Shown here in pieces: positions 1 to 11,283 of a stretch of DNA of 64,000 bases. Under the pieces are notes generated by a model. The model did no database searches and was not told the DNA's origin. It was given only the letters and a program-made list of their open reading frames with translations. The DNA is taken from assembly GCA_036245525.1 (NCBI GenBank), contig BTPG01000001.1, positions 222,282,889 through 222,346,888 of the forward strand. Reading direction: 5' to 3'. Numbering within the stretch: the first letter of the stretch is position 1; every line of letters begins with the position of its first letter. The stretch is from Semisulcospira habei. Taxonomy: Eukaryota > Mollusca > Gastropoda > Semisulcospiridae. Made by a program: the position numbers and the translations under genes.

Positions 1-86
1 CACAACTCCCTCTCTGTCAAATGAAGCACGATATCTTGCGTAGCTCTCTCAACGTCAATGTCTTTTTCGATACACTGCAATTATAC

Positions 87-1306
87 AGTGGGCAGTGGGC
101 AGATGTTCACATCTGCACGGGACATAGACGACCCCGCCCTCCACGAGTCGCCTGCTGCCTTGCAGGCCTGGCCGCTTGGCTGCGGAAAGGCTAAGGGAGG
201 ACACCCCTGACATCAAAGCCCCCGTGTCTCCGGGGAAGGCTTTTGAGCCAGAGACTAGGACAAGGACAGTCTGATATAAAACCTACGACCCGAGGACCTC
301 AATGCCATCGTCCCAGCTTGCTAGGCCATGGCAGATGAACCAAGGGTTTAAAGGGTGGGGCCAGTACTGCGCACACTGCACTCCACCAAAAAGCTCCACC
401 GCGCAGGCTTTAGGAAACGTCCACGGTAGGTCCTCCATCAGCCGGCACCCAAGACAGTGTATCGCCCTCCTCACATCACCATTGGCGAGTCTGAACTAAA
501 GTCAGTGCACCAGTTTACTTACCTTGGCTGCATTATCACGTCGGACGCCAAGCTGGACAAGGAGCTTGACAGCAGGCTGGCAAAAGCGAACAGCGCTTTC
601 GGGCGACTTTTCAAGCGGGTGTGGCACAATCAACAGCTGAAAACAGGCACCAAGATCAGCGTGTACAGAGATGTGGTCCTCACCACCCTGCTGTATGGTT
701 CCGAGTCCTGGGCCCTCTACCGCAGCCAACTACGACTCCTCGAACGCTTCCACCAGCGCTGCCTGCGTACCATCCTGGGCATTCACTGGAGTGACTATGT
801 CACCAACGTCGAGGTCCTTGAACAGGCTGAAACTGTGAGCATCGAGGCTTTGCTGGTGCGGACACAGCTCCGCTGGGCGGGGCATGTCTCCAGGATGGAG
901 GATCATCGCCTACCAAAGATCACCCTGTTCGGCGAGCTTGCTACTGGACACCGTGACAGAGGGGCACCAAAGAAGAGATACAAAGACTGTCTCAAGAAGT
1001 CACTTAGTGCCTGCCAAATCGACCGCCACCAGTGGTCTTCGCTTGCTGCGGACCGTGACACCTGGCGCTCCACCATTTACAAGGCAGCTGTCTCCTTTGA
1101 GGACTCTCACAGAGCTAGCCTTAAAGACAAGCGGCTCAGGAGAAAAAACAGAGATGCCGCAGCTCAGAACCCTGGCCATACCTTCCCCTGCAGCCACTGC
1201 GGTCGAACCTGCCTGTCTCGGATTGGCCTCCGCAGCCACGAACAAGCCTGCAGACGTCGTGGGCAACTCCTATAAAATCTTCGTTCGCGAAGTCAAGCCA
1301 AGAGAT
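87..1306 (+). mobile_element. Non-LTR retrotransposon (LINE), internally deleted copy 1
   Basis: The insert is flanked by an 8-bp duplication AATTATAC at 79-86 and 1307-1314. The uninterrupted sequence survives in the other LTR at 5205-5212, which proves the boundaries. The copy starts with a segment (87 to about 440) that also begins the upstream part of the copy at 41345-42310, then jumps to the end of the reverse transcriptase region, so the body of the LINE is missing. The 3' end has the hairpin-forming TTCGTTCGCGAA and ends in GTCAAGCCAAGAG with no poly-A tail. Three more copies here share the same 3' end (40981-41079, 41345-42310, 55277-55716). Confidence 0.9.
457..1275 (+). pseudogene. 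C-terminal part of LINE reverse transcriptase polyprotein
   Basis: The 272-residue frame covers the thumb and connection region that follows the reverse transcriptase core in many invertebrate LINEs: FTYLGCIITSD near residue 22, LLYGSESW near 79, and a basic tail with LRWAGHVSRM near 138. It ends with a zinc-knuckle-like CSHCGRTC...H...C motif near residues 243-263. The catalytic part with the metal-binding aspartates (FADD-type motif) is absent, so no active enzyme is encoded. The apparent start lies inside an internal-deletion junction and is unlikely to be a real initiation site. The clade cannot be assigned from this part alone. Confidence 0.8.
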
Positions 1307-1912
1307 AATTATACAACTGAACACTGTATCGATGCTGTTACATCGCAATCCTACGACTGAACAATGTACAGACTCTGTTACATCGCAATCCTACGACTGG
1401 ACAATGTACACGGATGCTTCCTAGCACGATCTTTTATAGTGGTATGTTTTCTAGCACAATCGAGCAAAATCGTACAATACAACCAATCAGAACAAAACAC
1501 GCAACTAAAACTCAAAGGTACATTCAGACTGGAATATTCTGTAAAAGTCTGGCTATTATTTACTAGCTAAAAAAATAGGTGAATCCCCACTCATCCTAAC
1601 TTCACGCATGCGTACACGAAACAGGTCGCGACCTTGACCGTACAGTCTGGTAAACAAGCTATAAGTGCACGGATACTAACCGCTAACACACGCGCGCGGT
1701 AAACAAAAGAATATTGAAGTATCATCTAGATCTTTCCTGACTCAACTCCGTGCGGCAACAGACACTCAAGACCGCACCACCTGCAAACGAAAGTGAAACT
1801 CACCGAAAAGGCACGCGACTAGGCATCGCGATAGCTCAAACAAAACGTCGGATCGCCACCCACGATCCACGCACGCACGCCCTCACAAAACAACACAACC
1901 ATAATCGTAACA

Positions 1913-1934
1913 TTACCCCCCCCCCCCCCCTTTT
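1913..1934 (-). promoter_or_regulatory. Candidate polypurine tract of family A
   Basis: On the coding strand this is AAAA followed by fifteen G and TAA, directly before the TGTTACG start of the 3' LTR. This is where plus-strand synthesis is primed in LTR elements. Confidence 0.65.
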
Positions 1935-2223
1935 AGAACGAAATTTCACAAAATTTCTTCTCAAATCCAAAAGTACGATTGTGGTTGTCTAAACCTACAC
2001 AAAAACCGAAAACAATACAAATTTCACATCGAAAATAAAATCAAATCAACTACACAAAAATAATTAACTCACAGTTCTTTCCAAAATGTCCCGAATAAAA
2101 ACATGCTCCTTCACACTGTCCTGCACAGGTAAACAGCTTCAAAGTTCTACGAACCATAGATTAAACTAAAAAAAATGAATGTCAAAGTTCACCTCTGGAA
2201 CAATGTCAAATCATGAATACAGT

Positions 2224-4784
2224 TCACAGTTCACACAGTTCAAAGGGTACTGGTCCTGGGTCGAACACTGTCGGCTTATCGTTGTCGATCAGTCTCATAA
2301 GTTCCGCTTCGTCGTAGACCAGCTTTTCCTCCTCCTCTGCATTTTCGTCATTATCACCATAATCATCTCTCATCTCCAACATCGGCTCACTTTTACTCTT
2401 CACAACATGGCTGTTGACCTTTGCCTCCCCCGCGTCATCTTCACTACCTTTCTTATCAGCTGCTTCTTCTTTGTCGGCGCTGTCGTCATCTTTTCCGTTC
2501 TCACTGCTCTTGCAGCTCTCGTTGGCTTTCCTGATAGTCGCGTCTACGTCCGCAGAAAGGCTGAGCTTCATTTTGGGGGACATCACTCCATCGACATTGC
2601 CATCATCGTCCTCATCAATGAGTAGGCTCTGCATCGTCTCTCTCATGGTGATCAAATCGTCGACGACCTCTTGATTTTTATGTTCATACACCAGTTTCTG
2701 GTTACCTCTCTCGTTATCCTCTTCCTGCAGCTTCAACATCTCCTTTGTCAGAGGAGCTCCGTCTCGCTCGCGGTCCTCGTTCACCCGGCGATTCAGCAAC
2801 CCCATTTGTTCTTCACGGTGGCACTCAACGTCGTTCCGCAGACTGTCCAACTCCTTTTGCTGAAGATGGTTGATGACTGCTCGCTGTTCAACTTCTAGCC
2901 TATCTAGCTTGCGCGTCATAGTCATGTTCCCCTGATTCTGCTGTTGCTCCAGCGTCTTGCGCTTCTCTTCCTCTAACTTCTCTTTCACCATGGCTGTTTC
3001 TGTATTGTTAGCCACTTTTAGAGGGATGGTGTGGTAGCTCTCCTCTTCCTGACCTCTCGTAACTGCACAGGTTTCAGGTTTCCACTTCGGATCTGGATCG
3101 TCTGGGTTTCTGGCACCATCAATGTTTCCGATGATAAGGTCGTAGACTGGTGTTTTCACGCACAACGCCTTCACCTCTCCTGTTAGATACGGGGTGTTAA
3201 CACTGACTTTGGCGAGGGGGGTGATCCTTACAGTACCGTCAGCCAAAATGAGGGTGGTCCACTCCTGTAGCTTCTGATCTTCAGCTACTAGGCCTTCTTT
3301 CACGATGACGCAACTACAACCAGTGTCTCTCAACACTCTCACTGATGCGTTGCCGACAAATCCTGACACCACCGGCATATTCGGCACTTCATTCTCAGGC
3401 AGCGCGATGTTCGAGACTGGTAAGAATGTAGTCCCATCTCCTACTGGGATGCGTCCATTCTTTCTGAAAGATTCAATCAACTCCGGTGTCGCCTGTTTTT
3501 CTCTAGATTCGAAGTCACTGGATGACGTCACATCATTGGCTAATACAGCGGCGGCTCTGTGTTGAGACATAGTATTACTTCTGCCTGCTATCCCGCGATC
3601 TTGGTTAGGTCTTCTGATGTTGTCGCCTCGAGGAACATCTTTAGAAGGACACCGTATTGCTTTGTGACCTTTTTTTCCGCAGAGAAAACATGCAAGGTTC
3701 TCCACTGGCTTGTATTTCGGGGTATCTCTCACATTGTGGATTTCCTCTGCTGGTGCAGACACACGCTGCTGCTTACTGGACCCGAACTTCATGTTGTGGG
3801 CGTCGAGGTACCTTTGAGCGAAGTCTGCCAGGGCCTTCAAGGACTGGTCTTTTTGCTCTCTGAGGTGGGCGGCCAGGTCTTTAGAACATGCGTTGAAAAC
3901 TTGTTCTTTAATGATGAGGTCATACAGGTCTTGGTACTCTCTGTTTAAACCAGCCAGCTCTATCCATTTCTCCAGGTAACTTCTGATTCTCTCAATGAAT
4001 AGGCCGCGTGTTTCTCCTTCTTCAGGCTTGCAGTTCCGAAATCGTCGCCTGTAACCCTCTTCAGTGAAGTCGTACTGTCTCAGCAGGGCGGTTTTCAACT
4101 GTGTATAGTCTTCGGCTTCTTCTCTTGGTAAGCGAGTGTAGAATTCAAGTGCTTTGCCAGTTAGAAGCGCACTCAGTTTGATTGCCCAAGTTTCTTGTTT
4201 CCAATTGTTGCTACTTGCGAAACGTTCGAATCGTTCTAGGTAAGCGTCCATCTTATCTGAGTTCTCGACGAAAGGTGGAAGCTTTGGCGCACGGGCTGTT
4301 TGTTCTCTGCTGGCTAAGGCTGTTGCTTCAGAAACCCTCTGGCTCTGTGCCTCTGTCTCCATCTGCTTTAAGTGAATTTCATGTTGTCGCTGCCTCTCTG
4401 CCTCTTCTCGTTCCTCTTCTCGTTGTTTCTCTGATTCTCTTCGCTGTTTCTCTGCTTCTCTTCGCTGTTTCTCTGCTTCTTCTGCTTGAATTTCGAGCTT
4501 TCTAATTTCACGCTCTCTAGCTCTTTCTTCTCTCTCCAGTCTCTTTTCTTCTTCAAGTCTGTTTTCTTTCTCTCTCTCCAGTCCCTCCTTTTCTTCTCTC
4601 TCTCTCGTCTCTTTTCTTCTTTCTCCTCTCTCTCCAGTCTCTCCTTTTCTTCTCTCTCTCGTCTCTCTTTTTCTCTATCCAATCTCTCCTTCTCTCTCTC
4701 CTTTACAAACTCGAGGAGTTGAGCTCCTTCGAGTCCACATTCCTTTCCAATTTTCAGGAATGTTTCCATTTCCGATGTCGCCAT
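2224..4784 (-). pseudogene. Gag-protease polyprotein of family A with acidic coiled-coil C-terminus
   Basis: The start at 4784 (MATSEMETF) gives a long charged coiled-coil rich in E, R and K. The frame changes near 4575-4605 in a purine-rich repeat; the second frame then runs open to the stop at 2224, far upstream of the Met at 4362. That second frame holds a gag capsid-like domain (LPPFVENSDKMDAYLERFERFA at its N-terminus, shortened here to its opening LPPFVENS), a CCHC knuckle CFLCGKKGHKAIRC near 3690, and an aspartic protease site LRDTGCSCVIV near 3320. Where reverse transcriptase would be expected there is about 280 residues of coiled-coil and acidic sequence ending FELCEL. The single phase shift may be decay or a sequencing error. 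Gag and protease are normally processed products for particle assembly; the tail has no recognised role in retroelements. Confidence 0.75.
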
Positions 4785-4835
4785 CTCTGCTTTTCACTGT
4801 CTCCTGCTACCCTTTCCACTGGATCAACTGAAGAA

Positions 4836-4854
4836 GGTCTCGTCGGGTTCGCCA
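4836..4854 (-). promoter_or_regulatory. Candidate primer-binding site of family A
   Basis: On the coding strand TGGCGAACCCGACGAGACC lies three bases after the ACA end of the 5' LTR. A TGG start is usual for a tRNA-complementary site; the tRNA was not identified. Confidence 0.5.
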
Positions 4855-4857
4855 AAA

Positions 4858-5807
4858 TGTTACGTGGTGGATTTGTAGTCGTAGTATGTAAACACACCAG
4901 ACACACGCACGTAGAGTTCTTTTCAAATAACCTTCGTTCAGCTGCAATCCGTCACACGTGGCTTAAGGATGTAGACAATACTGGAGTAACAGTTCCAACA
5001 ATATTTTATTACAGCGATGCGATTTCCACGAAAAGCGTTCACAATTTCACCAACAATATCTTCTCGTCCAAAAGTTCACACTTTGACACAATGCGTCTCT
5101 CATACAATGTACATCACCACTCACTGCACAACTCCCTCTCTGACAAATGAAGCACGATATCTTGCGTAGCTCTCTCAACGTCAATGTCTTTTTCGATACA
5201 CTGCAATTATACAACTGAACACTGTATCAATGCTGTTACATCGCAATCCTACGACTGAACAATGTACAGACTCTGTTACATCGCAATCCTACGACTGGAC
5301 AATGTACACGGATGCTTCCTAGCACGATCTTTTATAGTGGTATGTTTTCTAGCACAATCGAGCAAAATCGTACAACACAACCAATCAGAACAAAACACGC
5401 AACTAAAACTCAAAGGTACATTCAGACTGGAATATTCTGTAAAAGTCTGGCTATTATTTGCTAGCTAAAAAATAGGTGAATCCCCACTCATCCTAACTTC
5501 ACGCATGCGTACACGAAACAGGGCGCGACCTTGACCGTACAGTCTGGTAAACAAGCTATAAGTGCACGGATACTAACCGCTAACACACGCGCGCGGTAAA
5601 CAAAAGAATATTGAAGTATCATCTAGATCTTTCCTGACTCAACTCCGTGCGGCAACATACACTCAAGACCGCACCACCTGCAAACGAAAGTGAAACTCAC
5701 CGAAAAGGCACGCGACTAGGCATCGCGATAGCTCAAACAAAACGTCGGATCGCCACCCACGATCCACGCACGCACGCCCTCACAAGCAACACAACCATAA
5801 TCGTAAC
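4858..5807 (-). repeat. 5' LTR of family A
   Basis: This complete LTR of about 950 bp matches the left LTR. It contains the intact target AATTATAC (5205-5212) of the LINE that interrupts the other LTR. Its outer edge at 5807 abuts half of a hairpin repeat (5808-5845) whose full form occurs at 24004-24145, 40663-40802 and 45331-45455, so the element probably inserted into or truncated such a hairpin. Confidence 0.85.
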
Positions 5808-6912
5808 TGTCATTTCTAAGCGTGTTTCTTTCTCCGTTGAGTTGTTCTCCATCTATAGATATTGGACATGCCAAAATCCACGAGAATTTACCATACGTTT
5901 GGTATCGATATATGGGGAGGGGGAGGGGAGGGGAGGGGGGAAGAGTGTTCAGTCTAAGTGTTCAGATCGGGGAAATCAACAACAATTTCTATTACAGCAG
6001 CAGTGAGTCAAATAGAAAATGCACTCTCGGACCACGTAACCTGTCCCTAACATCTTTGTTTATTTAAGCAAAAAAAAATATCTAGACTATGTAACATGGA
6101 TACAAAGTGGTGTGAGCAAGAGGCACAGATCCTCAAGCGACCCCGCAACTACGGGAGATATTTGTCTCTTTCATTTGGATAGGGTTCAGTTTTCTTGAAA
6201 GGAAGGAGTTAAATACTTTTTACCTCAAAGAATAACACATTTCCCATATAACACATATCAGCAGCGGTTTCAACACGCCATGAATACTTATGAAGCACCA
6301 CAATATTCACTCCGATGTGTTAGACAACATAGAAAAGAAGGGTTTCATTAAAGTCAGCGTAAACAGTTAAACGATGAACTTGGGCAATTACTCACATGAG
6401 GGCCGCATCGTATCTCCGGCCCGGTCGTCTGTAGCACATCCACCCGTCATTGAAGTCCACCGAGGTAACATACTTCTCGCCGGGAATCTGTTTTTTTCTG
6501 CTCAGACTCAGTCTAGATACAAAGGCGCTGAACATTTGCTTGCTGGTAACCTTACACGATTCACACATCTCGTATTTCTAAGGAAAATACCGAGCAAGCA
6601 CGTCTGTAGGCGAACATTGTAGTTAGTTAGTTATTGGTGTTTAATGCCGAGCAGGCGACTAAGGCCATCTCACGGCGGGGCGAACATTGTGGCCTACATA
6701 ACCTACATGCACACGATGCATTCAGACCCTGAGGCAGGGGAAGAAGAGGATTGGGCAAAGCCAGGTAACAGGTATTGTTTGCTGGTCTGTGATTTTGGAC
6801 CTCACGTTTCTATGCCGTACGGTCCAAATTCCCAGACCATCAAACTTTTGACCTTTAGATCCAAATGACTGTACAGAACGCAACCTGTATCATTTCATAA
6901 GAATTACATCGA
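5808..6912. other. Intergenic stretch without a recognisable gene
   Basis: It holds a half hairpin repeat at 5808-5845, a short GGGAGG-rich tract near 5920, a degraded copy of the GAGGCAT...GAGCCCC hairpin family near 6115-6165, and a copy of a dispersed GTTAGTTAG...GCCGAGCAGGCGACTAAGG repeat at 6621-6690 that recurs near 8065-8110 (reverse), 18763-18810 and 28678-28740. No coding sequence could be supported. Confidence 0.5.
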
Positions 6913-8619
6913 TGTCACGACCCACGCTTCCGGGGCGTGATCTAAGAGCGCTAACACTCGAGTACAACCAACCCACACTAACACAAACACCAGAGGAACA
7001 GTTACGACATTTATTACATAAAACCCTAACAATCATCAACTATTTTCATTCAATCCTAACCACGCACTCACGCATCACATTCACACGCACACACGTCCAA
7101 ACTCCCCAACCCGAATAACCATTATACACAAAACAAAATAACAAATATATAATAAAACAAATATCCTTAATAAAAATACAAACGAAAACTGAGACTGAAA
7201 AACTTCATTCACAAGCCACAGGACCCAGACGGAAGCACAAGAGCTAACGCCAATAGACCTACGCCTTTGCTTCCGCGAAGCGTCCCTCATAGCACGTGGC
7301 TCCTAACGTAACAATATTCAAATAGCACAGTACGAAATATAATTAAGCGAATATGCTTACTGACACACAAGCAAAAGTGGAACCAACTTAATACCGTTCA
7401 CAGGTCACTGGACCTTTTCGCCGGAGGCACAACCGTCGAGCTCAGCTCAGCTCTACGCTCTTGCCTCCGCGATAAGGTCTTCCGTAACACAAGGCTACTT
7501 TTACACAATATAATATTTCAAAATATCATTATCACTGCAACAAAGCTCTCCTCGCAACACTGTCACTACAAGGAGATGAAATTAACACAACGTCCTCTAC
7601 CAATTTACAAATAAGCAAGATACGTTACTTAGACGAGTTAGAAATAACTAAATGCCGGGCGACCCGACCCGGCTAAACACGGGGCGTGCCGCGATGCTCT
7701 CGACAGCGCCCAGGTACGGCGTCGTAGACCCGCAAGTGGAATGACACAGCCAGCCTCCACTCTCATAACGAAGGCCTTCCTCACAGCGCGGCGACGGACT
7801 TAGCTGGTTAATTCTTTACGTCTGGACGTTTAGACCGTTGGATTTGGAACCAATGGATTTGGATACACAACACAGGTGCAAAATACGCATATGAATAACT
7901 AACAAAAGAAAGGCAATCACATCACCCTTCCCACAACTTTAACTGCCGTCTTTTACGTTCCTTCACCTCTCTCCCACAACAACAATAAATTCACACTCAA
8001 CAAAAAGCATATTTACACGTCACCATATGACTCACTTCCAAATGTACACTCCGACGCAAAATAGTAAGATGGCCTTAGTCGCCTGCTCGGCGTTAAACCC
8101 CAATAACTAATCCGATGCTAACTACTACCAAATACGCTAAATGGCGCTTATTTCTACACTCTTACACTCCCCCCCCCCCCCCCCCCCAGTACGCACTAAC
8201 TAAAATAATAATAATAACAGAACAAGCAAACACAGACAACCCACCTAGCAAATAGCCACTAAAGAATTGTTGCATGTACTTACTGCCATCCATGAAGACG
8301 CCCCGGCTGGGATGAAGACAAACAAGGACAAGACAAGCCAGGGGTTAAGTTGTTGCAGCTCTTCTTCTCTTCTCCTTCCTCGGACACCGGCTCTGCAGCG
8401 ACCCGAGCCGTATCACAGGGCCTTTACAAACGAACGACACCTCCGGAGTGACCCGAGCCGTATCACAGGGCCGTTACAAACGAACGACACAGCTGTTTGA
8501 GGCCTTTAGCAAATGGCGAACCACACCTGAAAGACCACCCTAGGAGACTGCTGGAAAAACGACTGGCTTCGTTCGCAGTTGGAAAAGCGACTGACTAATA
8601 ATTTGGATATCGTACGGTT

Positions 8620-8665
<46 letters not shown>

Positions 8666-8897
8666 GCTCAGTAAATCATGTGATGAAAATTTAGTGAAAC
8701 AATAACCACCCGATCGAGCAGACCGAGCGATCACGTGCATCACGCCATCCTCCAAATTCTCGCACGGCAGCAAATACTCGTGTACAGGCCAAATACCCCG
8801 CCTAAACTACCCTTACGTCCGGTGACTTTCTAAACCCTGTCACCCCTCGCAACTTACTCCCCTACAAAAATAGACGAAAAAAAACCGTGTGGTGACA
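6913..8897 (-). repeat. Solo LTR, family B, copy 1
   Basis: The ends form the short inverted repeat TGTCACGAC / GTGGTGACA typical of LTRs. The sequence is the reverse complement of the split repeat at 18010-19006 plus 26169-27435 (for example 6913-7050 against 27300-27435, and 8690-8897 against 18010-18220). No internal retroviral sequence adjoins it, so it is a solo LTR left by recombination. Internally it has a poly-C run near 8168-8187, a 54-bp tandem duplication near 8398-8490 and a poly-A run near 8624-8664. The flanking bases do not form a clear duplication. Confidence 0.75.
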
Positions 8898-9001
8898 ATT
8901 GACTGTATCTGTGCAAATGTCAACCGGGTGTTAATCTTGCGGGATGAGGGAGGGGACATCAAGCTCTGCTGTTCCTTCATCTTGGGCTGGCAGGATAGAT
9001 T

Positions 9002-9211
9002 TTCCCTTCACTACCGAGAAAATGTGAACACCACCAACCGCAAGAGGCATAGATCCTTATGAGCCCCCCGCAGTTGCAGGGGACTCATGAAGATCTATGC
9101 CTCTTGCTGAAAGCAGTCTGTATCCACGTCCCTTTCACGGCTGGGGATCTTTCACGTTGAATTTACACGGATTTTCAAAACACAGTGTGCGTCCAGTGGC
9201 AATGAAGGGGT
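9002..9211 (+). mobile_element. piggyBac-like MITE (CCC...GGG ends), degraded copy
   Basis: It matches the well-preserved MITE at 45797-46006 through the segment GAGAAAATGTGAACACCACC, the central hairpin (GAGGCATAGATCC...CTATGCCTCTTGC, 9043-9108) and the end GTGGCAATGAAGGGGTTA. The left TTAA is lost. Confidence 0.65.
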
Positions 9212-9250
9212 TACACTGATTTAGCTGTGTTATTCTCTGTGTATGTGCAG

Positions 9251-9432
9251 ACGGCGGTTACCGCATACTTCTGGTAGGGAAAACAGGGACTGGGAAAAGC
9301 ACTACCGGCAACACGATCCTTGGGGAGGAGAAATTTCAAGTTCGTCAAGAGAAGAAATTTCAAGATCGTCGTGACTTCACTAGAAAAACATGCCAGCTGG
9401 AACGTGGAAAGTGTCTCGGCCGGATTGTGGAG
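9251..9432 (+). CDS. AIG1/GIMAP-like GTPase, P-loop exon
   Basis: The exon follows an acceptor (TGTATGTGCAG) and ends at a GAG|GTATTT donor, giving 60 complete codons in phase with the exon at 16111. It starts [20 protein letters not shown]: this is the G1 nucleotide-binding loop and the GNTILG continuation typical of the AIG1 (GIMAP/IAN) family, which binds GTP and acts in immune or membrane-associated signalling in animals. The short run KFQ...KKFQDR suggests a small local duplication relative to family members. Upstream exons and the initiating Met were not found in the window. Joined exons would give at least 228 residues, about the size of an AIG1 G domain. Whether the gene is expressed or a remnant cannot be told from sequence. 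Confidence 0.75.
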
Positions 9433-9510
9433 GTATTTTCACACAATGAATGTTTTGACCATGTATGAAATCGCATCACCATAGTGACCAATATTCTCAT
9501 TGCCTGTGGC

Positions 9511-9513
<3 letters not shown>

Positions 9514-9604
<91 letters not shown>

Positions 9605-9605
9605 A

Positions 9606-9642
<37 letters not shown>
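9514..9642. repeat. (CA)n microsatellite
   Basis: About 129 bp of CA dinucleotides with one interruption (CCAT near 9602-9605). It lies 80 bp inside the intron of the GTPase gene. Frames of poly-(His-Thr) or poly-(Cys-Val) here are not genes. Confidence 0.95.
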
Positions 9643-9644
<2 letters not shown>

Positions 9645-10361
9645 AACACAAAACCCTCAGAGTGGGTTACCTACCATTTTATGTGAAAATGGGTTCCCAT
9701 ATTTCTATTTATTCTAGGGCTCTGGAGTTGATGCGAATGTTTAGAACTCACCTTATAACTAAGCTCTACAACTTAAAATAAAATAGACATTTTCTAGAAA
9801 CAGAGCCACTGGATGGAAAAAAAATGGGTTTTTACCCAAAAAGTGGGTGCCTCTCACACAAAACTGGGATTACAGTGAAAATACCTCACTAAAGATACCT
9901 TTGGTTGATTTTACTATTATGATTGTTTGAGTGGGGTTGTAAGGGGGTTGGGGGAGGGGGGGGGGAAGTGTGTGTGTGGGGGGGGGGCGCGGGGGGGGGG
10001 TGGGGGGGGGGTGAGAGGGGGTCATCACTTTTGGTTTATAGAGCTGCTCAATGCACTCTTATGAATGAAAGATTTTCATTATCAGTGGAATCAGTAGGTC
10101 ATTTCAGAGGCGCACACTGAGTTGCACGTCGAACCACTCACAAATACTCATTTGGAGTGCACCAGATGGATCCAGTTGGCAAAGTCCCACATTCCACACT
10201 ATAGGACAGCTAAGACTGAAAAGCAATCGCGGCGTTTATGGCGCGGTACAAGGTTTAAAACTAAGAAAGTGTTGTTTTTAGAAGCGTGTCGGGCAAAAGT
10301 TTTTATGAAAACTGTTTTAAAAACCTCTTTTAACTCAACTTTTCTTAATGTTAAAAGTGTT

Positions 10362-11283
10362 TTATTGTACATTACTTAACGTCCCGACAGCAACAAGGCT
10401 TTCTCAGGACGTGCCTGCACTGCTTGTGAAAAAACAACAACTAAACAGAACATTGAATGTATGTCGCCAGCCAACAAATACATTAAATAAACCTAACACA
10501 TGGGGCCTACATAAAGCTAAGACCATTTAGCAACACACATCCAATATCAAGAGCTACAGGCAGTGCAGACAGTAGGGAGAGTTTTAAAAAGGCAAATACA
10601 GCTGAATGGACAAAGGGCCGACAGAGACACATGCCCCAGAATAGAGAGAAAAACCCACCCTGTGGGGCTGACCAGGGTGCCCCTGGGAAATAAAAAGTAG
10701 TTAACCCCACCCAAGTCCCCCAGGGCAGACCCGGGTGGGGTTAAAAGTGTTTTAATTTACAAGCGTGTCGTAACTGATTATGCATCTATTCCAACGTATA
10801 GTGCTGGATATTTTTCCCATCCTCGCCTTCTCTCTTCGCTCAACACTCGACTTTCCAGTCCTTCCCTGAAACACCCCCAACCGGTCTGCCCTCAACACTC
10901 GACTTTCCAGTCCTTCCTTCAAACACCCCCAACCGGGTCTGCCCTGGGGGACTTTTTAGTTCCCAGGGGCACCCTGGTCAGCCCCACAGGGTGGGTTTTT
11001 CTCTATATTCCTGGGGCATGTGTTTCTGTCTACCCTTGGTCCATTCACCTGCATTTTCCTTTTTTAAACTCTCCCTACTGTCTGCGCTGCCTGTGGCTCT
11101 TGATATTCGATGTGTGTTGCTAAATGGTCTTAGCTTTATTTAGGCCCCATGTCGTAGGTTTTATTTAACGTATTGGACCGGCTGGCGACATACATTCAAT
11201 ATTCTGTTGAGTTTTTGTCACTAGCAGTGCAGGCACGTCCTGAGAAAGTCTTGTTGCTGTCGGGACGTTAAGCAATGTACAAT
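10362..11283. repeat. Long inverted repeat (foldback) with about 360-bp arms
   Basis: The left arm (10362 to about 10737) begins ATTGTACATTACTTAACGTC and the right arm (about 10924-11283) ends GACGTTAAGCAATGTACAAT. Both arms share CAACAAGGCTTTCTCAGGACG, GCAACACACATCCAATATC and the G/C-rich GTGGGGCTGACCAGGGTGCC in opposite orientation. The outer CGTCCC...TTAACG-TACAAT motif resembles the 3' tail of short retroposons, so it could be two such copies head to head rather than one foldback transposon. Confidence 0.7.

Larger units (their letters stand above)
1..1912 (-). repeat. 3' LTR of family A, partial and interrupted by a LINE
   Basis: Bases 1-86 and 1307-1912 are the LTR; 87-1306 is the LINE insert. 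The coding-strand LTR begins TGTTACG at 1912. About 270 bp of the LTR (the part matching 4858-5126) lie beyond position 1. Differences from the 5' LTR are few, which suggests a fairly young insertion. Confidence 0.85.
1..5807 (-). mobile_element. LTR retrotransposon, family A, lacking RT and integrase
   Basis: The element reads on the minus strand. Its 5' LTR is 4858-5807 and its 3' LTR runs from 1912 leftward past the window edge; bases 1-86 plus 1307-1912 match 5127-5807 almost base for base. A candidate primer-binding site follows the 5' LTR and a C15 tract (G-rich on the coding strand) precedes the 3' LTR, so both priming sites of an LTR element are in place. The interior is only about 2.95 kb and holds one gag-protease gene. 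No reverse transcriptase, RNase H or integrase is seen, so the copy would depend on a helper. A LINE sits inside the 3' LTR. The outer target duplication cannot be tested because the left end is outside the window. Confidence 0.85.

Noticed and set aside
1000..1266. Open frames antisense to the LINE protein (also 41383-41649 and 55412-55678)
   Set aside because: They mirror the conserved sense coding sequence in all copies; shadows of the reverse transcriptase fragment.
2414..2674. Ser/Leu/Phe-rich frames opposite the gag gene (also 4486-4722)
   Set aside because: Antisense of acidic and Arg/Glu coiled-coil codons.
9360..9781. Frames of repeated Cys-Val or His-Thr at the CA runs (also near 12207, 13562, 15180, 20164, 31019, 36482, 63719)
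   Set aside because: They are direct translations of dinucleotide repeats with no flanking protein-like sequence.
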